From Ailanthus altissimus (lineage: Eukaryota > Streptophyta > Magnoliopsida > Sapindales > Simaroubaceae): a stretch of 64,000 nt of DNA. Location of the stretch: contig OX327702.1 in NCBI GenBank assembly GCA_946807835.1, forward strand, positions 1,054,001-1,118,000. The letters run 5' to 3'. Position 1 is the first letter of the stretch. The number at the start of each line of letters is the position of its first letter. This document shows, piece after piece, positions 1 to 11,051 of this stretch. The notes below the pieces were generated by a model that was not told where the DNA came from, made no database searches, and was given only the letters and a program-made list of their open reading frames with translations. The position numbers and the translations under genes were made by a program.

Positions 1-78
1 TAATACAGAATGACTAATAAATGAATAAATAAACTTTATTTATAATGTATAAATCTAAATCATATCTCAAATATGCTA

Positions 79-290
79 GAGCATCTACATTCAAAAAATT
101 TAGGTTAATTAAGAGATTAAATTTGTTAAAAATTTATTTTTAATATTAATATTAGACATTTATTTATCAATTTAAAATTTAAAATTAAATAATAAATTAA
201 TATAATATCAAAGTTAAAATTTTAAATTTTTTAATCATAATATTTTATATTATTAATTAATTTCTTAAATTTTATTCTACCAGACATCTC
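79..290. mobile_element. Probable MITE (hAT-like ends)
   Basis: The segment begins with GAGCATCT and ends in a degenerate inverted copy (..AGACATCTC), with AT-rich arms that can pair. This start resembles the common plant hAT-type MITE terminus. No clear 8 bp target duplication was found. AT-rich text resembling its interior recurs at about 360-470. Class assignment is inference. Confidence 0.35.
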
Positions 291-299
291 GTTCAAGAA

Positions 300-649
300 T
301 TTACATTTATTAGGATTCAAGTTTGAGACTCTAAGTCTATTAAGATTCATATTTCACGTGGAGACGGTTAAAAATTTATCTTTAATATTAATATTTTTAT
401 TTATTAATTTAAATTTTTAAATTGAATAATAAACTAATAAAATATATTATTAATTCATAAAAAAATATTTAAGTGAGACTCATTTATTTGTAAAAAATAT
501 TTTCATTCAAAATAATGATTAATTAATTTAAAATCGTCTAAAACAATGAGATTAATCTATTTTTGCCACGTAATATATTATGTTATCTGGTTTTAGTGTC
601 CATAAATTAACGATTCGGTTTATCTAATGTGTTGAATCTTATTCTGAGT
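300..649. other. AT-rich intergenic DNA
   Basis: No gene was recognised. The stretch carries AT-rich sequence resembling the interior of the preceding MITE. Confidence 0.5.
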
Positions 650-1430
650 TGAAATCCTCTTATTTCATAAAATTGGATCTTTGCTATGTAGGTTTCTTCT
701 TAGATTTAAACAAAAACGAGTGGGGACTAGTTAGGCCGCGAGAAAACGAACTCAACAAGTTTCAGCGGGACAGTTGTATTTTCAGTACAGAAATTATTAA
801 ATTAGAGCAAATGCAACAACATCCTGAATTGATATTTCACTTTGTATTAATGAATAAAATAATAAAATAATTAGCAACACTTTTTTACTATTTAATAAAT
901 AAGTAAACAGTTAATTATTTAAGCCAAATAAATTGAAATATTAACTTATATATTGCATTCTTTGTTAATGTTTCCTTTAACTTTGCTTTTTGGTATACTG
1001 GATCACATATTTTGGTCTTCATTCCGGGTGAAAAATCATCGAACCATGCAACTATTAAGTATGTATAGAGTCTTTATACCATGTAAAATAATATTTTAGT
1101 AATTTAGAACCACTTTTCGTCCAATAATCCAGCATGTCGTGAATGTTTGTAAAATTACTTGAGTTAGAATAAAAATGAAAATTTAGTGAGTAAAATTTCT
1201 CGAGAGTGCCGAACATGTAGGCAAGATTAAAGCTATAACATAACTACTGAAATAGATTTCGTTTGACAAATACAACGACACAGCTGATGACATACAAAGC
1301 AAATACACAACATAACACAAAGACAGAGAAACTCGCAGAAGTGGAGACTCTCATACATGCGGATATGAAAACATCCTTATTTAGTCTCTTAAGTAAACTT
1401 TTAATTTCGAAAAACGCCACTCGTTCCACT

Positions 1431-1908
1431 TCACCTGACCCTGCATCACCCAAAACAAAAATGGAGAAATTGTAAGAAAAATCAATTCAAATTAAAATTT
1501 AAACAACCAAAATGAGTGACAGAAACTTGAGAAAATGAAAGACAATAAGAGCTGAAGATAAGAATCGTACTTGGAGCAGTCAGTGGAGGTGCTTATCTTG
1601 TAAGGAATGTTAACTCCGCAGGCACCAGGGAGGCCAGCAGCAGCGTTAGTGTTGATGCCAGAGATCTGTCCAGCAGCAACTTTCAAGCACTTGCATGCAG
1701 TTTGGCGGTCAGGAGTGGTGCTGGCGGCGGAGTTTAGAGCCCTGACGGCGTTGCAGCATGGCGGCGGCGGAGAACCACCAGAGCCCCTCAAGTAAGTAAT
1801 GCATGAAGCCAGGGTGCTAGTCACCTGACCACAAGTTATAGCATGAGTCATCGGGGCAGTCACCAAAATGCACACAACCAAAGCGCACACAAACTTGAGG
1901 GCAGCCAT
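1431..1908 (-). CDS. Non-specific lipid transfer protein type 1 (copy A), two exons
   Basis: A small secreted protein of the nsLTP1 (prolamin/2S albumin) fold, which binds lipids in a hydrophobic tunnel and is linked to cutin and wax deposition or defence. The CDS is complement(join(1431..1440,1571..1908)), 115 aa. Residues 1-23 are a hydrophobic signal peptide ending THA. The mature 92 residues keep all eight cysteines in the order C, C, CC, CXC, C, C. The intron (1441-1570, 130 bp) has GT..AG ends; splicing replaces the unspliced read-through tail with Lys-Val-Arg-stop, the usual nsLTP1 C-terminus. Compared with copy B, the conserved Pro before the second Cys is Ser and Gly-Pro-Gly is Gly-Ser-Gly, which may mean relaxed constraint. 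It lies on an inverted arm, divergent from copy B. Confidence 0.93.
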
Positions 1909-2016
1909 GGCGTTTGTTGAGAAACTTTTTGCTTAAGTGATGAAGAGGTAGTAGAGAGAATAGTTGGTTTGTGTTGAGAAGCTTGAGTGAGTTGCAGAGT
2001 GGTGAGGGCTTTAGGG

Positions 2017-2024
2017 TTTATATA
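2017..2024 (-). promoter_or_regulatory. TATA box of nsLTP copy A
   Basis: TATATAAA on the minus strand lies 109 bp upstream of the ATG, in the same context (CTATATAAACCCTAA) as copy B. It includes an AAACCCTAA telo-box-like motif just downstream. Confidence 0.75.
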
Positions 2025-2099
2025 GAATCTTGAAAAGAGAGTAAATACAAAAGAGCGAAGGAGAAAGCTGAGAGAGAGTAGGGGGCAGTTGGTAGTTGT

Positions 2100-3250
2100 G
2101 GCTAATTTAATGATTTGTAGAAGGGTTTATATTTTTAAATTGTAGGTTTGAAAATGTTTTAAAAATTAGATAAATTTTACCGAAATTTTTAGCAAAAGTT
2201 ATACTTTAAAGAGACTATAAAAATGTTTGTAGAATAGCGGTCCAAATCTTCCTATAGATTACATGGAAACTAGGTGACGGATCGTTTCACGAGAAGCGCC
2301 CTAAAAACTCAATCCAAGACTATGAACAGTAGAATATTATTACCTACTGTAACCTTATTGCTAAAATCATGCATATAATCGTGCCAAAAATAAAGAATCA
2401 TGGATTGTAATGGGAGCTCACTGTATCATTTTACTGAAGTTTGGGGAGGTCAATTTGCCAAATATCTACAGCTTCTGGACGAATCTATCTAGCCCTAGAA
2501 AAAGACAAAGAGGATTTAAGAAGATAAGAAGTATATCACTAATTTTCAATGGAGTCATAGTTATGTTCGGCATGGTATTTGTAAATTGTCTCTATATAGT
2601 TTTAAGAGGAATTGCAAGGTTCCCATTTGTTCAACTGTAGTACTGTGAATACAATTGCTCCAATAATAATTTGATTGTCATAATTATTATCGTATCATTA
2701 AATTTTGATAATTTTTAATTGTTATAAGTATATTTATTGAATTAATAGAAGTTAGAAGTTATTGATCAACAAATATGTTAAACTAAGCGTTTACACCCAA
2801 ATTTTATATTTTGATTTATGTAACATAATGTAATAATTTTTTATGTGAGAATTTTATTCCTCTTTTGTTAGAGTTATTTTGGCTCTCTTACATGAAAATA
2901 AGTCTTTCATCTTAGAATAAGATAATAATTTTTATTATTAAACTTATTTATATTAATCTTCTGTGCTAGTGAGAGTAAGTCTCTCCGTCTTAAATAGAAT
3001 AGTACTCTTCATCTTAAATGAAGTAGTGCTATTCACTTTAAGATTAGTTATATTTTTATATATAAAAAAAAATGGTAGTAAATCATATTAGAATTATTTA
3101 ATCTCTATAAAAATTTCAGTAATTTTTTAATCTTATAACAAAAATTTTAGAATATAATATTACTAATCCTATTAATAATAATATTTAAAAAAATAATGTA
3201 TGAAGAATTGCAATATTAATAAGATTTTTTTATTCAATATTAATAAGATT
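2100..3250. other. Spacer between the nsLTP arms, left part
   Basis: AT-rich DNA without a recognised gene. Block X (about 2350-2635) recurs in the same orientation at about 7383-7695. Block Y (about 2640-2775) recurs inverted at about 7248-7375. So X and Y sit next to each other in both places but in different relative orientation. Confidence 0.6.
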
Positions 3251-3660
3251 AAAGGTTAATAAATTTACGTGTCAAAAAGAAATGTGGACAATATCGTCCG
3301 AACAAAAGTAAATGTATGGGGCCCAGGGCGTCATTATGAGACGGCGATAAATAGGCCTACAATTGGGTATAGGTGTCTGTGATTTCACCAAATTTTGACC
3401 ACCTCCCATCCTTTTCCCACGCTCTCCCTCTCTCCCGTATAGTGGTCCACCATTAGTGGATGCGAATTTGACAAAGACTTTCACGTACCCATTCTGACCC
3501 ACATCCATGCGATTTACGACACGTATCATATGCTACCTCTGAACTCTCTCTCGTGATCTGCTGACTGCGTCGGTGACCTCGGATGCTGTGTTTCTTGTCA
3601 CCGCTCGAGCGAATTCGGAGACTTATGAATCGGGAAGTGTTTTTAAATGACCTGGAAATT
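3250..3660. other. GC-richer island of unknown origin
   Basis: This stretch has clearly more balanced composition than its surroundings. An open frame of 85 codons runs on the minus strand at 3272-3529. The peptide resembles no family I know and has no signal peptide or recognisable motif. It may be a relic of a captured sequence or of a regulatory/5' UTR region. No function is assigned. Confidence 0.3.
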
Positions 3661-4800
3661 TTAAGCTAAAATGAAGAAATTACTGTTAAAAAAAAAGAGA
3701 GAATTAATATATTACATTTTCAATAAATATAAAAAATTATTATTTTTGTTTAATTTCCGTAATGAAGTGGTTTATTGCTTGGAATTGGGTTTCTTTTGGT
3801 GTAAATTTTAATCGCTAATATCACACAAAAGAAGCTAAATAATCAATAATGATGGCAGAAATTGAATTCTTCAGAAAAGGACACTGCATTAATTGTAAGT
3901 AGTTGGGTGAGTATAGCACATCTCGTCCACTAATGCAATTACAGTCTAAATGTTTTTTTAAAAAAATCAAAATAAAAAATGTCATAATATATATGTATAT
4001 AAAAGAAAGAAATAATATGGAACATGGAAATCACAGACACAGAATAAGAATATATAATAATTTAATATTTTTCTTGAGTGAAAGTGAAACGAAGGAACTT
4101 TTTTTTTCAATGTAAAATTTTAATTTGTTTACTTTTATTATAAAAGTATTAAATATTTATGATGTTAGACACGTGTAAGTCACTCGTGAAATCTCATTTA
4201 AGACATGGATATGGCACGTGGCACATTTAAGTTTCACATGCACTCTGCAGAAATATAGCACATTTAATTCACTTCAGGTTAAAAATTTTGACGAATAAGG
4301 CTTCCCTGCCACAATTATTCTTTTTAATTTTATATATTAATAAAAAAATAGGTCTACCTTTTTTAAAAAAATTGTTAAGAACAACTTCAGAAAATTGATA
4401 CAACATTTACATCTTTAGTTGGGCCGCAGAAATTGTTGTAAATGATTAAAACAACAAACTCTATTAATCAATCAATCCTGATCCCAGCCCTAATTAATCC
4501 ATTGTCTAGTGTCAATCCCTTCCCTAAAATTCCTATTTTTGCATTCTGCCCAAGAGTTCAATTGCCTTCAAATCTAGAAGGACAATGCAATTACTTGTTA
4601 TAGAGAAAATAATTTTAAAAAGCAAAAAAAAGAAATTGTTTTGCTTTTGGAGTAGTAGATAAACTAATTCAACTTTCTAGCACATGATAATGAATTATGA
4701 TATATGAGGTAATTTTTCTTTTAAATCATGGGACGATCAAGAGTCCAACTTTATTGAAATTGATACCGAAAGGCAAAATACGAAGCATCAAAAGCATTGA
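3660..4800. other. AT-rich spacer and upstream region of nsLTP copy B
   Basis: No gene was recognised. ACGTG-type motifs occur at about 4170-4220 (ACACGTGTAAG and GGCACGTGGCAC). They could be G-box/ABRE elements, but they lie about 700 bp upstream of the TATA box. Confidence 0.4.
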
Positions 4801-4887
4801 ATGAGCCACAACTACCAACCATCCTCTACTCTCTCTTAGCTTTCTCCACTTCACTCTTTTTTTTTATTTACTCTCTTTTCAAGATTC

Positions 4888-4895
4888 TATATAAA
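4888..4895 (+). promoter_or_regulatory. TATA box of nsLTP copy B
   Basis: TATATAAA lies 109 bp upstream of the ATG and is followed by CCCTAAGG. Position and context are shared with copy A. Confidence 0.78.
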
Positions 4896-5003
4896 CCCTA
4901 AGGCCCTCACCATTCTGCAACTCACTCAAGCTTCTCAACACAAGCCAATTATTCTCTCTACTACCTCTCCATCACTTTAGCAAAAAGTTTCTCAACAATC
5001 GCC

Positions 5004-5481
5004 ATGGCTGCCCTCAAGTTTGTGTGTGCTTTGGTTGTGTGCATTTTGGTGACTGCCCCGATGACTCATGCCATAACTTGTGGTCAGGTGACAAGCACCC
5101 TGGCTCCATGCATTGCTTACTTGAGGGGCCCTGGTGGTTCTCCGCCGCCGCCATGCTGCAACGCCGTCAGGGCTCTAAACTCCGCCGCTAGCACCACTCC
5201 TGACCGCCAAACTGCATGCAAGTGCTTGAAAGCTGCTGCTGGACAGATCTCTGGCATCAACTCTAACGCTGCTGCTGGCCTCCCTGGTGCCTGCGGAGTT
5301 AACATTCCTTACAAGATAAGCACCTCCACTGACTGCTCCAAGTACGATTCTTATCTTCAGCTCTTATTGTCTTTCATTTTCTCAAGTTTCTGTCACTCAT
5401 TTTGGTTGTTTAAATTTTAATTTGAATTGATTTTTCATACAATTTCTCCATTTTTGTTTTGGGTGATGCAGGGTCAGGTGA
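5004..5481 (+). CDS. Non-specific lipid transfer protein type 1 (copy B), two exons
   Basis: The CDS is join(5004..5341,5472..5481), 115 aa, with the same gene model as copy A. A 23-residue signal peptide precedes a mature protein with the full eight-cysteine nsLTP1 signature. The LAPC block, the [11 protein letters not shown] block and the [12 protein letters not shown] tail are all present. The intron at 5342-5471 uses GT..AG. Without splicing, the frame runs on with a hydrophobic tail that is not an LTP tail; with splicing it ends Lys-Val-Arg-stop. This copy keeps the family consensus residues better than copy A and is the more likely fully functional gene. The product is probably secreted to the apoplast and binds acyl lipids. 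It is transcribed away from copy A, with about 3.1 kb between the start codons. Confidence 0.95.
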
Positions 5482-6309
5482 AGTGGAACGAGTGGCGTTT
5501 TCCGAAAATTAGAGTTTACTTAGAAGACTAAATAAGGATGTTTTCATGTCCGCATGTATGAGAGTCTCCATTTGTGCGACTCTCCAAGTCTTTTGTGTCA
5601 TGTTGTGTCCTTGCTTTTCATGTCATCTGCTGTCGTTGTATCTGTCAAACGAAATCTATTTCAGTAATTCAAGTTATGTTATAGCTTTAATCTTGCCTAC
5701 ATGTTCTCCAAGTCTTTTGTGTTGCGGCACTCTTTTTTTATGTTGCGATGAAAAAATTTATTCACTTAATATTAATTTTACATATAAAGTACATTTATAA
5801 CTATGTCAAAAAATATTTTCTCATGGATTATTGAACGAAAAGTCATTCTAAATTACTAAAATAATATTTTCCAGGTGTAAAGACTCTGTACATACTTAAT
5901 ACTTGCATGGTTTGATGTTTTTTCACCCGGAATGAAAACCAAAATATATGATCCAATATACCAAAAAGCAAAGAGGTAAAGGCAACATTAACAAATAATG
6001 CAATGTACAAGTTAATATTTCAATTTTTTGGCTTAAATAATTAATTGTGTATTTATTTATTAAATAAGAAAAAAAAGTGTGAATAATTATTTTAAATTAC
6101 TAATATTTATTATTTAAATCATTAATACAAATTGAAATATCAATTCAGGATGTTGTAGCATTTACTCTAGTTTAATAATTTCTGTACCAAAAATACAACT
6201 GTCTCGTTGAAACCTGTGGAGCTTATTATCTTGCGGCCTAACTAGGTCCGCATTCTTTGTTTTTAAATTTAAAGACCCAATTTTAGAAATAAGAGGTTTT
6301 CGGTACAGA

Positions 6310-7017
6310 ATTAGATTTACTTTTAGCCGCCTCATTATTAAGCCTTGGACCAATCATTTATTTTTTGTTCGGACGACAATCTTCACTTTTTTTTTTTTCC
6401 AGGCGGAGTAAGATTTGATCTATTATCATTCCTTTACTATTGATCTATTAATACAAATATAATAAGAACACTTGGAAATAGAGTAACATTTTATATAAAT
6501 TACTTCATGTAAACTAATGTGTCATGTACCTATTAATTGGATGAAATATTATATAAACTGATGCTTCATTTAATTATCATTAAAAATATATAATAAAAAT
6601 AAGTTATAATTAATATTTGTATGTCACACTAATTTATACGAAATAATTTAAATAAAGAATTTATATAAATAATATTATTCATTAATAAGTAGGTACAAAG
6701 ATGGGACATAGAGTGTGTTTTTTAAATAATGTATCATTAATTGGTGACCATTATTTATCAAATATTTACCGATTTTTTTTTATTTTTAGTTATATAATAA
6801 TTTATATTAGTATAACATTATCCTTTTAAAATTTTACAAATGGTAACTATTAAGAAATATTTATTATTAAATTCAAATCATTATTAATGTACTGTTTTCG
6901 TAATTTCCATCTAAAACTTTTTCCATGGCTTTGAGCTTTTCACCTATAATTGGATAATAATAATAATTTATTCGACTCCACAGGGCACTTAGAATCTGTT
7001 CATGATGAGTAATAAAG
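6310..7017. other. AT-rich intergenic DNA with possible MITE remnant
   Basis: No gene was recognised. 6480-6710 has partly self-complementary AT-rich text resembling small inverted-repeat elements, but the ends could not be fixed. Confidence 0.35.
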
Positions 7018-7234
7018 GTGTTTATAGTAGTGTTATATTTATAAAGTTAAAAATATAAATTTTATATCTTAATTGATGGATCACCAATTATTTATTATTG
7101 TGTGTTAATAATAATTGACCTTTATTCTTAATAATATAATAATTTTATAATACTAATTAATAATTAATACATTAAATATCACATCAATTAAAATATAAAA
7201 TTTATAACCCAATTTTATAAACATATATAGATGC
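7018..7234. mobile_element. MITE with ~40-50 bp terminal inverted repeats
   Basis: The left arm (about 7018-7075) pairs with the right arm (about 7180-7234). Both carry a TATAAATTTTATATYTTAATTGAT-type core, read inverted on the right. A related element occurs in two halves at 19098-19157 and 27354-27455, split by Copia-B. No superfamily can be assigned. Confidence 0.55.
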
Positions 7235-7247
7235 TTAATTAAAATAC

Positions 7248-7695
7248 TTCTTGATCAATAAATTCTATTAATTCAATAAATATACTTATAACAATTAAAA
7301 TCATTATAATTTAATGATACAATAATATTTATAACAATCATATTATCATAGGAAACAATTGTATTCACAGTACTACAGTTGCACTGTAACCTTATTGCTA
7401 AAATCATGCATTACAATCGTGCAAAAAATAAGGAATCATGGATCGTAATGGGAACTCATGATCACTGTATCATTTTACTGAAGTTTGGGGAGGTCAATTG
7501 ATCAAATATCTACAGCATCTGAACGAATCAATCTAGCCATAGAAAAAGACAATGACGATTGCAGAAGATAAGTACATCACTAATTTTCCATGGGAGTCAT
7601 AATAAATTCTTACTGTAAATACAGCGGGTTCGTAATTATGTTCGGCATGATAAGTTTAAATTGTCTCTATATAGTTTTAAGATGAATTACAAGAT
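7248..7695. repeat. Second copy of blocks Y (inverted) and X (direct)
   Basis: 7248-7375 is the reverse complement of about 2640-2775, while 7383-7695 matches about 2350-2635 in direct orientation. The two blocks abut at nearly the same point as at the first site. One block was therefore flipped during or after duplication. Confidence 0.65.
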
Positions 7696-7729
7696 TCACA
7701 TTAATTATTTCTCGGAGCTTTATCTAAGA

Positions 7730-8258
7730 TTTGTTCACATAGGTAATGACATTTCACTATTTTTAGTTTTGGTTTGAGTTCTTAATCTCTCACTTTTTTA
7801 TAAATTTTAGGTGAATTTTAACTGCTATCTTACAAATTTGTTCACATGTGTAATGATATTCCATTGTTCTTAGTCTTGGTTTGAGTTCTTAGTCTCCCAA
7901 CTTTCTTATAAATTGATTTTAACTGTTATCTTGCAGATTTGTTCACATGCGTAATGACATTTCATTGTTCTTAGTCTTTGTTTGAATTCTTAGTCTCCCA
8001 ACTTTCTTATAAATTTTAGGTGGATTTTAATTGCTATCTTGCAGATTTGTTCACATGAGTAATGACATTCCAGTATTTTTAGTCTTGGTTTGAGTTCGTA
8101 GTCTTCCAACTTTCTTATAAATTTTAGGTGAAAAATTGTCATCTTACAAATTTGTTCACATGGGTAATGATATTCCACTGTTTTTAGTCTTGGTTTGACT
8201 TCTTAGTCTCCTAACTTTCTTATAAATTTTAAGTGGATTTCAACTGTTATCTTACAGG
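7730..8258. repeat. Tandem repeat, five ~105 bp units
   Basis: Units start at about 7730, 7837, 7938, 8046 and 8151. Each opens with TTTGTTCACATNNGTAATGA and ends near CTATCTTACAGA. Units differ by scattered substitutions and short indels (101-108 bp), so the array is not recent. Open minus-strand frames inside it only reflect the repetition. Confidence 0.9.
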
Positions 8259-8259
8259 T

Positions 8260-9655
8260 ATTTTTATAATTTTTTTACAGTAAAACTTTTGTTAAAATAT
8301 CAATAAAGTTTCATGAACATTTATAAACTTATAATTTAAAAATATAAATACCTCTATAAAATTCAACACAAGTTACCATATTTTTAAATTTCTTATTTTT
8401 CATTCACAACAGACAACAAATATTATTAAATAAAAATATATTTATAAACTATTTATCAACATTTTTAAGTATTTAAAACAATGTTAATGACATTATAATA
8501 TCAAATGCTCCAGATAATAAAATATAAATTCAAAGTTAAAAGTTTAATACAATACATTCTATAAGCCTAAATAGACAAGGAGAGTTCACGAGTCTCGCAT
8601 AACCCATAAAATAACCTAAAGTACCATCAGGTGACTTATCTCAACTAATTACAGAGCTGAAAAATTTTACAATCTCACTAAAGAAGAAAAAGTAAGGAGA
8701 TAAGTTTTCACAAGCCTAATGAGTGAAATAGTTTAAACAAATAAGAAATATGTAGATAATAAAATAATAATAAAAATAAACTTTTATATTATCTTAACAA
8801 GTATGATATAAATATTTCAAAAATCTCATGAGAATTATTAAAATCCATTTTGTTCATGTTAAATATGAAAGTTTTACAAATTCTAATATAATTTCGTAAA
8901 TAATTTTCATAATTGGTTTATATGTAATATATGTCATATAAGTTAAATATTTTTTTAAAAATTTACACTAAATTAGTATCCAAAAGAAACTTCGTTGGAT
9001 CTAAAATACTCTTCAAGTAAAACGTTGGGTATACTTATCTCATATCTTCATTTTATGCACGTATAGAGCAAAAAGGCTTCTTAAGAGTAAAACGCCTATA
9101 CACACGGTCTAAAACTTTTGTATGTGTGTAGACAAGTCCTAAAAATTTTAATCTCATCTATAATTCTAAAAGATGAAGGGCAGCACTTAATGGTTTGAAA
9201 ATCACTTCTAATAAGCAAATATAACTCATGAAGTATCATTATTTTATACTTTATACTTTAATCTCATAAATCATTTAAACATTTTTTTACTGACATGGAT
9301 GATTTACAATATCACTTACAAATATTTGAAGAGTTAAATGATAACATGAATGAGTTTTTCATAACGTAAATAGACACTTGAATTAAATATGGTATAATAC
9401 AAAAAAATTAATTAATTAAGTAAAACAAATAATTTAACTTCAAAAAATATATATTCATCATGCTTCATGGAGTTTATAAAATGATGTATGATAAATGAAA
9501 TCTTTCACATAAGGAATAAACTATATATGTATGAATTTAATATAAATCGCGACTAAAAAAAGTGATGACATTAATTAAAAATACATTCTCAGGACATATG
9601 TATGAGAATCCTCCTAAATAAGAGAAAATACATGATTATTTACTAGAATGGAAAT
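8260..9655. other. AT-rich intergenic DNA, nothing recognised
   Basis: I see no coding potential, RNA gene or clear repeat in this stretch. Confidence 0.5.
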
Positions 9656-10890
9656 TAATACTTGAATTATTAAACAAAATGGTAACCTAATGAGTTATAT
9701 ATGTACCAACTTATGAAATTGATGTTGGAAACGCGACTTGGGGTCTAAGTCATTCCGTCTATCTCTTACGGGTCTTAAAATAAAGAAAAATAATAAATTA
9801 GGCCCAAACAAAATGATTAGGTTTTTCTCAAAACCTAAATCCCTCTATTTTTCATAAAATCTAACACTTTAACATGTATACATATATAAGTGAAAATCTT
9901 AAATTAGAGTGATGATCTTATTCCAAAAAGCTACAGTCTTACTCACACTAGTTTTCTTTCTCTAAAATCTCAAATATCTAAATTCGTCTCTAATTGAAAA
10001 TATTTCAACATTCCAAGGTTCTAGATCATACTTAAAACATCACCTACAAGTTATTTATACTATAATTATTCATATTTTTTCATAAAATGAAATATTTAAA
10101 TAAAAATGGCCATGAAAATACGAAAAGGTTAATCTTTTCTCTCTCGACTTGTACGTCCCCTTCTTTTTCTATTCTTTTTTTTAAACCTTTTTTTTGGACT
10201 AATTTAAAAAGTATAGAGGCTTAATGAGAATTTTAATAAGTTGGTTTAAAACAAATTTCTTTTTTTTTTTTTTTTGTAGAAGGGGGGGTTTAATACTCGA
10301 ATTATTAAACAAAATAGTAACATAACGAGTTATATATATACCAACTTATGAAATTGATGCTGAAAATGTGACTCGGTGTCTAAATCATCCCATCTATATC
10401 TTATGGGTCATAACATGAAAAAAATAATAAATTAGACTAATAATATGATGAAATTTGAATTAGGCCCAAATAAAAGATTAGGATTTTCTCAAAATCTAAA
10501 TCCCTCTATTTTTCATAAAATTCAATACTCCAACATATGTATATATATAAGTCGAAACCTTAAATTAGAGTGATGATCTTGTTCCCAAAAGTTACACTCT
10601 TACTCACACTAGTTTTCTCTTTTCAAAATCTCAAATATCTAATTTCGTCTCTAATTGAAAAGATTTCAACATTTCAGAGTTCTAAATCATACTTAAAACA
10701 TTAGCCACAAAGTTATTTATACTAAAATTATTCATAATTTTTCATAAAATGAAAGATTTAAATAAAATGGCCATGAAAAGATGAGAAGCTTAATCTTTTC
10801 TCTCTCGACTTGCATGTCCCCCTCCTCTATTCTTTTTTTTTTAAACCTTTTTTTGGGCTAATTTAAAGAGTAGAAAGGTTTAATGAGTTC
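9656..10890. repeat. Direct tandem duplication, two ~600 bp copies
   Basis: About 9656-10245 and 10295-10885 align throughout in the same order, with a period of about 635 bp. Landmarks are the ATGAGTTATATATGTACCAAC block, the CTTACTCACACTAG block and a final pyrimidine-rich CTCTCTCGACTTG block. They differ by many substitutions. The right copy abuts the truncated 3' LTR of Copia-A. The origin is unclear; no coding sequence or TG..CA ends were seen. Confidence 0.75.
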
Positions 10891-11051
10891 CTTCCCTAAT
10901 ACAGTGAGCTGCAGTAGTTGTTATTACAATTGTTATTATATGTTGTTGTTGTTGCTTAGGCAGAAAGTGTGATGATCTTAGGTGAGAGCTGAGCTGGTGC
11001 AATTCAATAGACCTTTAAGAGTTCTTTACAGGCTTTCATGGGTTCCTAACA

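Larger units (their letters stand above)
650..2095 (-). repeat. Inverted duplication, arm A (carries nsLTP copy A)
   Basis: The reverse complement of this segment aligns with 4810-6305 from the promoter, through both exons and the intron, to about 700 bp beyond the stop. Matches at the far ends include 720-830 against 6150-6260 and 985-1060 against 5900-5960. Small indels and substitutions are scattered through the flanks. The arms are separated by about 2.7 kb of unrelated sequence, so this is a large imperfect palindrome of divergent genes. Confidence 0.85.
4810..6305 (+). repeat. Inverted duplication, arm B (carries nsLTP copy B)
   Basis: This is the inverted counterpart of 650-2095. Promoter, 5' leader, both exons and a same-length 130 bp intron are conserved. 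Similarity continues past the stop to about 6305, with small indels. Confidence 0.85.

Noticed and set aside
1607..1795. Open frame antisense to nsLTP copy A (and its twin at 5117-5305)
   Set aside because: It is the complementary shadow of the GC-rich nsLTP exon and is conserved only because the exon is.
7730..8258. CRISPR-like spaced repeats
   Set aside because: Units are directly adjacent and diverged with no unique spacers, and the DNA is plant nuclear.
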